A stretch of DNA of 64,000 bases. Source: Verrucomicrobia subdivision 3 bacterium UBA693. Lineage in GTDB: Bacteria > Verrucomicrobiota > Verrucomicrobiia > Limisphaerales > UBA8199. How positions within the stretch are numbered: position 1 is the stretch's first letter; the number at the start of each line of letters is the position of its first letter. Below the pieces are notes generated by a model. It did no database searches, was not told the DNA's origin, and was given only the letters and a program-made list of their open reading frames with translations. A program made the translations under genes and the position numbers. The stretch covers positions 7,343 to 71,342 of the forward strand of contig DBMR01000078.1 in NCBI GenBank assembly GCA_002298785.1, written 5' to 3'. Below are positions 16,848 through 26,255 of the stretch, piece after piece.

Positions 16848-17858
16848 ATGAAAAACCAAATCCTCACGCTAGTCACAGGAATGGTGCTGGCCCTGGGCCT
16901 CGTTGCCGCCCCGGGGAAAGAGATTCGATTCCTCAACGTTTCCTACGACCCCACCCGGGAATTGTATCAGGAAGTGAACGAGGTTTTCGCCCAACAATGG
17001 GAGGCTAAGACCGGAGATAAACTCATCGTGCGCCAATCGCACGGCGGCTCGGGCAAGCAAGCTCGATCAGTGATCGATGGCCTGGATGCTGACGTCGTGA
17101 CGCTGGCCCTGGCCTACGACATCGATGCCATTGCGGAAAAGGGAGGAATGCTGCCGCTGGATTGGCAGAAGCGATTGCCGAACAACAGTGCTCCCTACAC
17201 CTCGACGGTGGTCTTTCTGGTCCGAAAAGGAAATCCCAAGGGCATCAAGGATTGGGATGATTTGATCAAGCCAGGCATTGGAGTCGTTACTCCGAATCCC
17301 AAAACTTCTGGCGGAGCTCGCTGGAATTATCTTGCCGCCTGGGGATATGCACTGAAGAAGTTTAATAACGACGAGAAAAAGGTCCGGGAATTCGTCGCCG
17401 CCATTTTTAAGAATGTGCCGGTGCTGGACACCGGCGCACGCGGCGCCACCACGACCTTCGTCCAGCGCGGGATTGGTGACGTGCTGATTGCCTGGGAGAA
17501 TGAGGCCATTCTTTCGATCAAAGAGCTGGGTAAAGGAAGTTACGAGATTGTGATGCCGTCCGTGACCATCCTGGCGGAACCTCCTGTAGCCTGGGTCGAC
17601 AAGAATGTGAAACGCAAAGGCAGCGCGGAAGTGGCGAAAGCTTACCTTGAGTTTCTGTATACGCCGGAAGGCCAGGAAATCGCCGCCCGGCACTATTACC
17701 GACCGCGACTGGAAGCGGTAGCCGCAAAGCACACCGAAGATCTCCCGAAGGTGAATTTGTTCACGATTGACCAGGTATTCGGCGGCTGGCAAAAAGCCCA
17801 GAAAGACCACTTCACGGATGGGGGCACTTTTGACGTGATTCAACAGGCGAACCGGTAG
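16848..17858 (+). CDS. sbp: Periplasmic sulfate-binding protein (orphan)
   Basis: A 336-residue protein from the ATG at 16848 (MKNQILTLVTGMVLALGLVAA), which gives a clean signal peptide; the frame is open upstream to 16746. The mature part follows the Sbp/CysP family: LNVSYDPTRELYQEVN, HGGSGKQARSVIDGLDADVVTLALAYDIDAI, LVRKGNPKGIKDWDDLI, PNPKTSGGARWNYLAAWGYA, and GARGATTTFVQRGIGDVLIAWENEA. It binds sulfate or thiosulfate for the CysTWA ABC importer. No permease or ATPase genes are adjacent; only a small membrane protein follows, so the transporter must be encoded elsewhere. Confidence 0.92.
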   Translation: MKNQILTLVTGMVLALGLVAAPGKEIRFLNVSYDPTRELYQEVNEVFAQQWEAKTGDKLIVRQSHGGSGKQARSVIDGLDADVVTLALAYDIDAIAEKGGMLPLDWQKRLPNNSAPYTSTVVFLVRKGNPKGIKDWDDLIKPGIGVVTPNPKTSGGARWNYLAAWGYALKKFNNDEKKVREFVAAIFKNVPVLDTGARGATTTFVQRGIGDVLIAWENEAILSIKELGKGSYEIVMPSVTILAEPPVAWVDKNVKRKGSAEVAKAYLEFLYTPEGQEIAARHYYRPRLEAVAAKHTEDLPKVNLFTIDQVFGGWQKAQKDHFTDGGTFDVIQQANR

Positions 17859-18002
17859 GCTCAAGCTGCCGCCAGAGCAAAGGTCGCTATTCGAAACCTC
17901 GTCGCTCGGCGGGTCTCCGGTTCGGGCCCGGGCTGAGCAACCCTACCAAGGCATCGAAAAAACTGCTTCCCCCGGCATTATTATCGATTTTGCGGCTGGA
18001 TC

Positions 18003-18398
18003 ATGGGAGAGGATACTGTGCTTATGAAGAGCACTGAAACGTGGCATTGGTGCTGGACCATCACCCAGTGGGCCGCACGAGTGTTGACCGTCCTCGTTTT
18101 CCTATTCTGGGGCGGCTTCTTTGTCGAGCACCTCAATCAATGGTTCATCTCACCATACCCCCGCACGCCGCCGATGTCTGTATGGGCGGGTCAGGTGCTG
18201 CACCTTTTGATGTTGGTGGGGCTGCTGGTGTCGCTGCGCTGGCCGCTCCCAGGATTAACCATCGTCGCGGCTTCGGCGCTGGCGTTTTTTGGACCGCTTG
18301 CCGGCTCCAGATTTCCCTTGTTCTTTGGACTGACAATTCTGCCTCCGCTCCTGCTGCTGTTGTGCGGATGGCGCTTGCGCCGCCTGTCGATCCCGTAG
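18003..18398 (+). CDS. Four-helix integral membrane protein, unknown function
   Basis: A 131-residue protein with four hydrophobic segments at about residues 20-42, 60-78, 82-100 and 104-122, and short basic loops. The composition (Trp, Phe, Leu, Gly) resembles the small uncharacterised inner-membrane proteins common in Verrucomicrobia and Bacteroidota. An in-frame ATG at 18024 is an alternative start. It lies 144 bases after the sulfate-binding protein gene on the same strand, but no sulfate permease motif is present. Confidence 0.6.
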   Translation: MGEDTVLMKSTETWHWCWTITQWAARVLTVLVFLFWGGFFVEHLNQWFISPYPRTPPMSVWAGQVLHLLMLVGLLVSLRWPLPGLTIVAASALAFFGPLAGSRFPLFFGLTILPPLLLLLCGWRLRRLSIP

Positions 18399-18455
18399 CC
18401 CCAAAGGTCACGGAAAAATTCGTAACGTCGGAATCCCTCCTCCGAGAGCAACAGG

Positions 18456-20960
18456 TTAAAGTTTCTCGTAGCGCAGCAAGGTTGAGCCGGGCCGGACGTT
18501 CATCTGAATTTCCAAACCGTCCTTCACCAACTCCCGACCGGCAGCGCGATAGACTTTCTTCGTGTCCAGGTCGGTGATGCTGTAATTCGCGTTAAGGTCC
18601 AATTCATGCAACGGGAGTCGGGCGCCCTCATAAGGACTGCCTGGCCGTCGTAGAGCTATCACCAAACCTCTCCCGGTATCCGGGCGGTCCAATTGATAGG
18701 CCATCCAGTGATCCGGGCTCTGTGAATAGCTGGTAAGCGGATAAAAATCTCCGTAGTAGAAGTCCCGGATTTCCAGATACTGTTTTAGGGTGGACTTGGC
18801 CCAATCGAACGGAAAGCTCGGCGGAATACTCTCTGCTGGCACGTCCCCCGAGACCCACCAGTTTAAACAGAGCGAACTGCACATGCTGCTGCGAAATTCG
18901 TAATCGTCACCGGCCCGATCCTGGCTGGTAGCACTCAATGGGACCCAGGGCAGCAATCCGAACGTGTGGCATTGGTGCGCCAGCGCGTCCCGGGGACCGT
19001 CCGTTCGCCAGAATGGCGTGGCCCGACCAAGGGTCTCGAGGTCCAACCGCCTCCCACCGCTGGCACAATTGTCGATGATCAAGCCGGGATGCCGCTCCAG
19101 CAACGCGTCCCAGAACTGATATAAACCTTCGATGTAACGGATTTCCGTGATGCCCTGGCGGTCCGGAGCATCGGCAGCGCGCCAAAAAGCCAGCGGATCA
19201 ATATTGAAATCCTGCCGGTAACAGCCCAGGCCGTACTCCTGGATCCGTCCCGAAATGAAATCGATCAGGAACTTTCGGGCGTCCGGATCGCCCAGATTCA
19301 GCAAGGCGTTATCACCCATGGGACCGAGCAGCCACTGTGGATGTTCCTGCAGCCAGCGAGTGCCGCGAAAAACCCGCTCGGGCTCAAACCACAGCATTAG
19401 CTCCCGCCGACCGGCCCGCAGCGCGTCGCTCAGCGGCTTAAAGCCCTTCGGATAAACCTCCTGCTTCAGGTCCCAATTGCCCGCGTTCGGGTACCACGAG
19501 CCCTTTCCATACCATTCGGCGTCGATCCAGTAGTAATCGATCGGCAGGTCTTTCTCGATGATCTTCCGGATGTTGTCCAAATGCACTTCCGCGCGCGTCG
19601 CTCCCCAGTTGCCACAAGTGATCGGCGAAATCATGGGCTGGCCGTTGACTTGCGGCCGATGGTGCTTGAGCACGAATTGCCGCCACAGATTTTGGCCACG
19701 CCATTGGTCACCAAAATAAAACAGTGCGGCCATGCGGGGAGTCCGGATGCTCTCCCCGGGATGAAGCACCAGGTGAGTGCGTTCCAGGCCAGCCTCCATA
19801 TTGGGCTGTCCGCGAATATCCATCGTGAAGGTCGCCAGCCATTCACCTGTCCAGCCAATGGCCGCAATCACGCCGCCATCCGCACCCTGAAGGTTGAAAA
19901 AGGGAAGCACCTGGCTGGAAGATCTTCCGCCCCCGGGCTGCAGGCGCAATTTCGCGCCTCCTTTCAAAGCCGTTCGTCCCGGAGCAAAATCATCAAAACC
20001 AGCCACTCCCCCTTTGGCCCAGTTAATGAATGTTTCGCCTGACTTAACTAGAGGCCACGAGGTGGAGCAGGCCTGGATGCTCTCCAGAATCGGAGTGTCT
20101 TTTCCGCCAGTATTCTTAAAGCGCACGACCCATTCCACCGCGGGGAATGCAGAGAACTGGACCGCTTCGACCGTCGCCTCCAGTCCAGTGGCGGGATCGG
20201 AATAAGTTATCTCGCGACGGAGCCCTTCGGAGACTTTCTCCTCGCGGCTGACGCGTTTCCAGCCCGGCAGCAATTTGGCGCTGTTCGTCCCTTGATAGAC
20301 AAAGGAAAAGCCGAACGGGTTGGCTGCTGCCGATTCGATCCAGGGTAGATCCTGCAAGCGGAAACGCGTACCATCACTGCATTCCACCTCGGCCTCCGCC
20401 CAAAGTGCCTGGTCCCAACCCCGGCCGTCACCGGCGTCGCCCACACGCAGCTCGAATTCACGCTGCCCTCCCAGCGGAACGCTCAAAGAGACTGGGCCAT
20501 CTTTGCGGCGCAGCACGGGGGAGCGGAATGCCCCGACCCCATTGGTTAACACTTCGAAGACCACCGATCCTTGGCCTAAAGCTTCGCCCCGGCGTGTGTC
20601 GTCGTTATTCTCCAATCCGATTTGGGCGCTAAACCGCTGGCCAGGTTTCGGCAGATGCACCCGGATTTGTTTGGTCGCATTGAATGCGATACCGTAAGCG
20701 AACGTCTTTTCCCCGAGCTGAAAGGGAGTCCCCCGCCAGGACTTGCCGCGCGTGATGTCTTCGGGCACATCCTCAAAAATGATCTTCAGCGTGGCCTGTT
20801 CCCCCTGAGCTTCCAGCGGAAAGACCTGGTTAAACCAGGTATTCTCACTGGAAAACTCACCGGCATTGGGAGTGACGGCATGGACGCGGCCAACCGTGAG
20901 CAGCAAACAGCTCACCGAAATTAAGTTCACCAATGAGGACCGAATCATGAAACGCAACAT
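18456..20960 (-). CDS. Secreted GH36 alpha-galactosidase with N-terminal NPCBM domain
   Basis: An 834-residue protein with a signal peptide near residues 8-28. Residues about 38-195 resemble an NPCBM carbohydrate-binding module (TFAYGIAFNATKQIRVHL, AQIGLENNDDTRRG). The catalytic barrel has GH36/melibiase features: YYWIDAEWYGKGSW, GFKPLSDALR, LMLWFEPERVFRGTRW, and a nucleophile in CYRQDFN (Asp near residue 582). A presumed acid/base Asp lies in WRTDGPRDAL (near 651), and IIDNCASGGRRLDLE is also typical. It removes terminal alpha-galactose, or a related sugar, from oligo- and polysaccharides in the periplasm or outside. It is divergent from the ATP-grasp gene on the right. Confidence 0.88.
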   Translation of the reverse strand: MLRFMIRSSLVNLISVSCLLLTVGRVHAVTPNAGEFSSENTWFNQVFPLEAQGEQATLKIIFEDVPEDITRGKSWRGTPFQLGEKTFAYGIAFNATKQIRVHLPKPGQRFSAQIGLENNDDTRRGEALGQGSVVFEVLTNGVGAFRSPVLRRKDGPVSLSVPLGGQREFELRVGDAGDGRGWDQALWAEAEVECSDGTRFRLQDLPWIESAAANPFGFSFVYQGTNSAKLLPGWKRVSREEKVSEGLRREITYSDPATGLEATVEAVQFSAFPAVEWVVRFKNTGGKDTPILESIQACSTSWPLVKSGETFINWAKGGVAGFDDFAPGRTALKGGAKLRLQPGGGRSSSQVLPFFNLQGADGGVIAAIGWTGEWLATFTMDIRGQPNMEAGLERTHLVLHPGESIRTPRMAALFYFGDQWRGQNLWRQFVLKHHRPQVNGQPMISPITCGNWGATRAEVHLDNIRKIIEKDLPIDYYWIDAEWYGKGSWYPNAGNWDLKQEVYPKGFKPLSDALRAGRRELMLWFEPERVFRGTRWLQEHPQWLLGPMGDNALLNLGDPDARKFLIDFISGRIQEYGLGCYRQDFNIDPLAFWRAADAPDRQGITEIRYIEGLYQFWDALLERHPGLIIDNCASGGRRLDLETLGRATPFWRTDGPRDALAHQCHTFGLLPWVPLSATSQDRAGDDYEFRSSMCSSLCLNWWVSGDVPAESIPPSFPFDWAKSTLKQYLEIRDFYYGDFYPLTSYSQSPDHWMAYQLDRPDTGRGLVIALRRPGSPYEGARLPLHELDLNANYSITDLDTKKVYRAAGRELVKDGLEIQMNVRPGSTLLRYEKL

Positions 20961-21112
20961 GAAGAATGTCGCGGTGGTGTCAAGCGCCGTATCTCCTTCG
21001 CAGCTCCAAAGCTCTTGCGCCTGGGACTCCTCAAACTCCCTTGGATGATTCGCGATGCATATATTAATCCCGCTTGGCGTCGGGCCGCTACGTAACCTAA
21101 CTTTGACGTCGC

Positions 21113-22462
21113 ATGGAACTCCGGGAATCCGATGTTTTTGTGTTCAATCCTTTTGCCGAGGGTTACCTGGCGCAAGGCCGAGCTTTCACCCCAGTCGCCG
21201 CCCAGACGGCCCTGGCGGAGGATCTCGAAAATCTGCCGCAGTTCCTCGGAGGTCCGCATGATGTGGTTTTGGTCCGACGTCGACCCTCCGCGGAATTCCT
21301 GAGCGGGATAAAGGCGGCAGGATTTCCCCTCCCGGAATTCGTGGAGTTGGAGCAGGGAAAGATACCCGCAAATCACAGCCTGCGTTTGCGGAAGCTGAAC
21401 CGTTTAATTCCGTGGGCGTGGGGGCCCGACAGTTGTGCGCTGCTCGCTCCGTTATGCGGCCAAGGCCAGGAGGAGCACCAGAGTGCCGCGCTGCCCCAGG
21501 ACCGTGGCACTGCCCTGCTCTATTCAAAATCCTGGAGTGCTGAATTTTTGCGTAAGTTCCTGCGCGAAATTCCGGAGGAGCCGTGGCTTTGTTCCGCGGC
21601 GCTGGCAGGCACCGTGGCGCGCAGCACCGCAGAAGCGCTCGAAGCCATCCGACACATCCGAGACCAGGGTCATCACCGCATCGTGATGAAGCAAGCGCTC
21701 GGGTTGGCTGGAGGAAATGCCATCCGCCTGTGGGAACCCACGATTACTCGCGCCCAACTCGCCTGGATCGATAAAAGCACGGAAGGCGGACGGGAGATCG
21801 TGGTGGAACCTTGGTTGGAGCGTGAGTTTGATTTCTCCCTGCAACTCGAATCGCGCGAAGGGGAGTTGGCGATCACCGGCTACACCGCCCTGGTTAATGA
21901 CCAGCGCGGACAATACCAGGGAAACTGGGCCGCCCCAAATTTCACCCGCCACCTCCCTTCAGCATTGGCTGAGAAGTTTTCGAGCGCACCGGATATTCTA
22001 CGCCGGATCGAAGAGCTCTATGTTGTCCTCACCAGGCGATTAAGCCTCGAGTTACGGAAATTGGCTTATGAGGGGCCTCTAGGTATCGACGCCTTTGTTT
22101 TCCGAACCGCCACAGGCGTGGTGCAACTGAAGCCATTGGTGGAGATAAATCCCCGCTACACCATGGGACGGTTGCTGGTGGAGTTAATGCGCCAGGTGTG
22201 TCCCGGTAGTTGGGCCGGCTTTCGCTTGGTTCCCAAGCGTCAAATCCTTAAGGCGAGGTTCAGCGGTTTCCATGAATACGAGGCCCACTTGCGTGAGCGT
22301 TCCCCACTTCATCTCGAAGGACAGCCTTCACTCCGGATCCGCGAAGGTGCGCTTTGCCTGAACGACGCCTCGCGCGCGCGGCAGGTGATTGCCGTGTTGC
22401 ACGTGGGGCGTCAAATACCGGAGGAGTTCTGTAACACGATTCGCCCTCCAAATCCGCACTGA
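21113..22462 (+). CDS. ATP-grasp family protein, unknown substrate
   Basis: A 449-residue cytoplasmic protein. The ATP-grasp fold is suggested by VMKQALGLAGGNAIRLW (nucleotide-lysine region), VVEPWLEREFDFSLQLE (hinge acidic pair) and LVEINPRYTMGRLLVELM (metal-binding ExNxR). The N-terminal 100 residues (VFVFNPFAEGYLAQGRAF) form a divergent pre-ATP-grasp domain. Such enzymes ligate a carboxylate to an amine or thiol. The gene lies 83 bases before a cupin/PMI-like gene and may be co-expressed with it. No peptide-modification or biosynthetic cluster partner is evident, so the product is not predicted. Confidence 0.65.
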   Translation: MELRESDVFVFNPFAEGYLAQGRAFTPVAAQTALAEDLENLPQFLGGPHDVVLVRRRPSAEFLSGIKAAGFPLPEFVELEQGKIPANHSLRLRKLNRLIPWAWGPDSCALLAPLCGQGQEEHQSAALPQDRGTALLYSKSWSAEFLRKFLREIPEEPWLCSAALAGTVARSTAEALEAIRHIRDQGHHRIVMKQALGLAGGNAIRLWEPTITRAQLAWIDKSTEGGREIVVEPWLEREFDFSLQLESREGELAITGYTALVNDQRGQYQGNWAAPNFTRHLPSALAEKFSSAPDILRRIEELYVVLTRRLSLELRKLAYEGPLGIDAFVFRTATGVVQLKPLVEINPRYTMGRLLVELMRQVCPGSWAGFRLVPKRQILKARFSGFHEYEAHLRERSPLHLEGQPSLRIREGALCLNDASRARQVIAVLHVGRQIPEEFCNTIRPPNPH

Positions 22463-22545
22463 ACTGTCCGCGCCAAATTTAACCCGGGTTTCTTCGCGGA
22501 AGCACTTGCCACCGCGCGCCAAATTTGTAACGGTGACCGAGCATC

Positions 22546-23808
22546 ATGAGCACCAATACTGTTACTTCGCTGAAAGTTGTGTCGAAAAAGGTTAAAAGCA
22601 TTGTTGAAGCCACGCTCCAGGAGACGGGCGGTTTGCTGCGCCTGGCTCCCTGCTGGGTCCCGCGCTCCTTTCTGCAACCGGGCAAGCGGCTCAAACTGCA
22701 TCCCGATGACCTCTACGCGTATGGGTTGAATCGGGGCGGCATCGACGAGCGCTGGTTCGCGTCCACCACCCCTGCGGCCAACGAAAACCGCACGCCTGAC
22801 GAGGGGTTGAGCTATGTTGTCGCGGGCAAAGTCCGTTTTACCCTGCAGGAGGCGGTCGCCGAATGCGGCGCCAGCATCGTGGGTCAAAAGATCTGGTCCA
22901 AGTACCGCCGCTGGCCGGTGTATTCGAAGTTCTTCGACAACATGGGGCCCATCCCGCACCACATGCACCAAAGCGCCAAACAGGCGAAGCTAGTCGGACA
23001 GGAGGGGAAACCTGAGTCATATTATTTCCCGCCCCAGCACAATAATGTGGGCAACAATTTCCCCTACACGTTCTTCGGACTCGAACCCGGCACCACCAAG
23101 GCGCAAGTGCGCCGTTGCCTCGAGAACTGGAATAAGGGTGACAACGGCATCCTCGACCTATCCAAGGCTTATCGGTTGCAGCCCGGAACCGGTTGGCTGG
23201 TGCCGCCCTGCATTTTGCACGCGCCAGGTTCTCTTTGCACTTACGAGCCACAATGGGGCAGCGACGTCTTTGGCATGTATCAGTCATTGGTCGAGGGCCG
23301 CGAAGTGCCCTGGTCGTTGCTCGTAAAGGATGTGCCCAAGAAATACCACAAAGATTTGGATTACCTCGTGGATCAGCTTGATTGGGATGCAAACGTCGAC
23401 CCGAATTTCAAGGACAACCACTTTCTCGAACCCATCTCAGTGGCCGATACCGCCGCGCAAGGCTTTGTGGATCGCTGGATTGTCTACGGCAAGGTGGACG
23501 GACAGCAACTTTTTACCGCCAAGGAACTGACGGTAGAACCGGGAACCAAGTGCCAGATCAAGGACACCGGCGCTTATGGTCTTATTTGCGTCCAGGGACG
23601 CGGCACGATCAATGGTCTGCCGCTGAACAGTCCTAAACTGATTCGGTTCACCGAACTTACGGAGGATGAGTTCTTCTGCACCGAGGATGGCGCCCGCGCG
23701 GGTGTCACCTTCGAGAACCTGAGCGCCACCGAACCGCTCGTCTGCCTGCGTTATTTCGGACCGGAAGTAAATCCGTCCGCGCCAGAACTGAAATCAGCGA
23801 AGGCCTGA
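22546..23808 (+). CDS. Cupin protein resembling type I mannose-6-phosphate isomerase
   Basis: A 420-residue protein. The candidate metal site follows the class I phosphomannose isomerase order: HHMHQ near residue 142, a Glu in KPESYYF near 158, and a late His in VPPCILHAPG near 225. The C-terminal 130 residues look like a second cupin barrel (LTVEPGTKCQIKDTGAYGLICVQGRGTINGLPL). Sugar-phosphate isomerisation is plausible, but the catalytic Arg and Lys were not confirmed and length and order differ from ManA. A GC-rich hairpin follows 25 bases after the stop. Ortholog gene context and a structural model would decide the role. Confidence 0.6.
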   Translation: MSTNTVTSLKVVSKKVKSIVEATLQETGGLLRLAPCWVPRSFLQPGKRLKLHPDDLYAYGLNRGGIDERWFASTTPAANENRTPDEGLSYVVAGKVRFTLQEAVAECGASIVGQKIWSKYRRWPVYSKFFDNMGPIPHHMHQSAKQAKLVGQEGKPESYYFPPQHNNVGNNFPYTFFGLEPGTTKAQVRRCLENWNKGDNGILDLSKAYRLQPGTGWLVPPCILHAPGSLCTYEPQWGSDVFGMYQSLVEGREVPWSLLVKDVPKKYHKDLDYLVDQLDWDANVDPNFKDNHFLEPISVADTAAQGFVDRWIVYGKVDGQQLFTAKELTVEPGTKCQIKDTGAYGLICVQGRGTINGLPLNSPKLIRFTELTEDEFFCTEDGARAGVTFENLSATEPLVCLRYFGPEVNPSAPELKSAKA

Positions 23809-23832
23809 GCCCGCTTAAGCGTCTGCTTGCCA

Positions 23833-23858
23833 CGCGCCGCTCCCACTCGGGCGGCGCG
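23833..23858. terminator. GC-rich hairpin after cupin/PMI-like gene
   Basis: CGCGCCGC pairs with GCGGCGCG across a short loop, 25 bases after the cupin gene's stop. The following CCGGCTTTAT has only a weak T-tract. It is probably a transcription end separating this gene from rlmN. Confidence 0.5.
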
Positions 23859-23929
23859 CCGGCTTTATAGAGAACTGACTGGCGTGGCGCTTTGCCGAAC
23901 CTGGTAAGTAGATTACGTTGAGCTGCGAG

Positions 23930-25042
23930 ATGGTTATCAAATCACAAACGCTGGAAGAATTGTCTGCCGTTCTGGCAGGCTGGGGTGAGCCGGCTTATCG
24001 GGCGGGCCAGGTGCTCGCCTGGATTTACGCGCAACGCGTCACGCAATGGGAGGCCATGACAAACCTGCCGCGCACGCTGCGTGAGAAGTTGGCGGCGCAG
24101 TTCAAACTTACTTCGCTCGAACTGGCGCGCGTCCAGGGGGCGAAGGACACCACCCGCAAATTCCTGTGGCGCCTGGCGGACGGCTCTTTCGTCGAGAGCG
24201 TACTCATTCCCGCCAATCCGGCGCTTTACGGCGAGGCCAGCGATCGCCACACGCTGTGTGTTTCCACACAGGTGGGCTGTGCTTATGGCTGTCGGTTCTG
24301 CGCTAGCGGGCTCGAGGGATGGAAGCGAAATCTGGGCACCGAGGAGATTGTAGATCAACTGCTCGCGGTGGAGCGACACGCAGCCGCCGAATCACGGTCA
24401 GCCAACGCAGCCACCGGTGAGCCACCGCCGGAAAAGGTGGTCAGCAACCTCGTCATCATGGGCATGGGCGAGCCTCTGGCCAACTATGACAACCTGCTCA
24501 AAGCGCTTCGGATCATTAACGCGCCCTGGGGCGGCGGCATCGGCGCGCGCAAAATCACCATCTCCACAAGCGGCCTTGTACCCCAGATCCGCAAGCTCGC
24601 CGATGATCCCCTGCAATTTCGCCTGGCCATCTCCCTGCACGGCGCCACCAACGCCACCAGGGAAAAAATCATGCCGGTAAACCGGAAATATCCGATCGAA
24701 CAACTGGTGGAGGCTTGCGAATATTACCAGCGGCAAAAAGGCCGAATGATCACGTTCGAATACATTCTCATTTCCGGCGTGAACGACGCACTCACCGAGA
24801 CCGCCCCGCTGGCAGCCCTGGCGAAGCGCCTCCACGCCAAAATTAATCTCATTCCATACAACCTGGTGGAAGGGTTGCCCTGGCAAAGACCGACAGAAGC
24901 TCAGTGTGAAGCTTTCCTGGCAGCGCTGGAAAAGCAACGCGTCCCCTGCACGTTACGGCGCGAAAAGGGCCACGATATCGATGCGGCCTGTGGCCAATTG
25001 CGGTTGCGCACCAAGCGAGAATTGGCGGCGCGTTCCCGTTGA
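23930..25042 (+). CDS. rlmN: Dual-specificity 23S rRNA/tRNA adenine-C2 methyltransferase RlmN
   Basis: A 370-residue radical-SAM enzyme counted from the ATG at 23930; a TTG four codons upstream (23918) is the alternative start. The radical-SAM cluster ligands are Cys117, Cys121 and Cys124 in CAYGCRFCASG. GMGEPLANYDNLLKAL, ISTSGLVPQIRKLA, LAISLHGATNATREKIMPVN and YVLISGVND-type segments (here EYILISGVNDALTE) are diagnostic of the Cfr/RlmN family. The substrate-methylated Cys lies near the C-terminus in DIDAACGQL. It methylates A2503 of 23S rRNA and A37 of some tRNAs. A short Ala-rich insertion (SRSANAATGEPPPEK) precedes the SAM-binding GMGEP strand. Confidence 0.95.
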   Translation: MVIKSQTLEELSAVLAGWGEPAYRAGQVLAWIYAQRVTQWEAMTNLPRTLREKLAAQFKLTSLELARVQGAKDTTRKFLWRLADGSFVESVLIPANPALYGEASDRHTLCVSTQVGCAYGCRFCASGLEGWKRNLGTEEIVDQLLAVERHAAAESRSANAATGEPPPEKVVSNLVIMGMGEPLANYDNLLKALRIINAPWGGGIGARKITISTSGLVPQIRKLADDPLQFRLAISLHGATNATREKIMPVNRKYPIEQLVEACEYYQRQKGRMITFEYILISGVNDALTETAPLAALAKRLHAKINLIPYNLVEGLPWQRPTEAQCEAFLAALEKQRVPCTLRREKGHDIDAACGQLRLRTKRELAARSR

Positions 25043-25168
25043 CGCTCGCGAGAAATGTTCGGGCTTCTATGACGCATTCCCGTCTCGACACCGATCCTTG
25101 ACGGCGTTACACCGACGGCACTGAAAACTCCAAAACTAGAAACCGGGGCGGCAAATTCGACACCGCAG

Positions 25169-26116
25169 GTGATGTCGTCAACACCGTCGCTTTCCGGGCC
25201 AGATCGAGCCAGCGCCTTGCTTTCCATGATCGGCAACACGCCGCTGGTCAGCCTACCCTTCCCGGAAGCGCAACGTTCCATCTTGGCGAAGTGCGAATTC
25301 CTGAACCCCAGCGGCAGCATCAAAGACCGGCTGGCGAAGACCATCATCCTCGCGGCGGAGCAGCAAGGTCGGTTGAACCCCGACTCGACCATTCTTGAAT
25401 GCACCAGCGGCAACACGGGAATTGCCCTGGCCATGGTCGGTGCGGCCAAAGGCTATCGAGTGTCCATTCTCATGTCCGAGAGCGCCAGTCAGGAGAGACG
25501 CTTGTTGATGCGCCAACTCGGCGCCGAACTCATTTTGTTCCGCCCTGGCGGCGGTTATCGCACGGGCATCCTGATCTCGGAAGAAATGGCTGCGAAAGAT
25601 CCGCGTTACTTCCTGCCCAAACAATTTGAAAATCCGCTTAACGCCGAGGATCACGAACATGGGACCGGGTTGGAACTACTCGCCCAAACGGACGGCCGGA
25701 TCGATGCATTTGTGGCTGGATACGGCACAGGTGGAACCCTCGCGGGTTGCGGTAAAGCGATCAAGCGCGCCTGTCCTTCCGCACGGATTCTGGCCATGGA
25801 ACCTGCGGAAGCCGCCCTTCTGTGCGGAGAGATGCCGTGCTGCCACGCCATTGAGGGTATCGCGGGGGGATTCATACCACCTCTATTGCGTTCCGCGCCC
25901 ATTGACGGGGAAATTTCGGTCTCCAGCGCGGAGGCCCTGCTCATGACCCGGCGCTTGAATCGAGAGTTCGGCCTCCTGGTCGGAACCTCGTCCGGGGCGA
26001 ACGTCGCCGCCGCGCTGCGCATGGCCCGCGATCTCGGTCCCGAGGCGCGCGTGGTCACCATCCTGTGCGACCGCGCCGAGCGTTATTTCAGCACCTCCCT
26101 GTTCGCGCCATTATAG
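25169..26116 (+). CDS. Cysteine synthase (O-acetylserine sulfhydrylase family)
   Basis: A 315-residue PLP enzyme. The Schiff-base lysine is Lys52 in NPSGSIKDRLA. The substrate loop is TSGNTGIALA and the phosphate-binding loop is GYGTGGTLAGCGKAIK. The late serine-containing loop GTSSGANVAAALR, which contacts the PLP ring nitrogen, is also present. It makes cysteine from O-acetylserine and sulfide. CysK, CysM and cystathionine-beta-synthase-type assignments cannot be separated by eye, although the length fits CysK/CysM. No cysE is adjacent. A sulfate-binding protein gene lies 7 kb upstream, so sulfur assimilation genes are loosely grouped. Confidence 0.92.
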   Translation: MMSSTPSLSGPDRASALLSMIGNTPLVSLPFPEAQRSILAKCEFLNPSGSIKDRLAKTIILAAEQQGRLNPDSTILECTSGNTGIALAMVGAAKGYRVSILMSESASQERRLLMRQLGAELILFRPGGGYRTGILISEEMAAKDPRYFLPKQFENPLNAEDHEHGTGLELLAQTDGRIDAFVAGYGTGGTLAGCGKAIKRACPSARILAMEPAEAALLCGEMPCCHAIEGIAGGFIPPLLRSAPIDGEISVSSAEALLMTRRLNREFGLLVGTSSGANVAAALRMARDLGPEARVVTILCDRAERYFSTSLFAPL

Positions 26117-26255
26117 GCCGATCCTCGCTTACGGCGGCCAGGATTGACAACTGCGGCAAAGGCCCCGGGAGCTTTTCGATTCGATGTAACTTCAGCGATG
26201 ACAATCGCCCGCGGAGCCTTTATGCTTCAGGCATAACCACTAATCCACGAGACTT

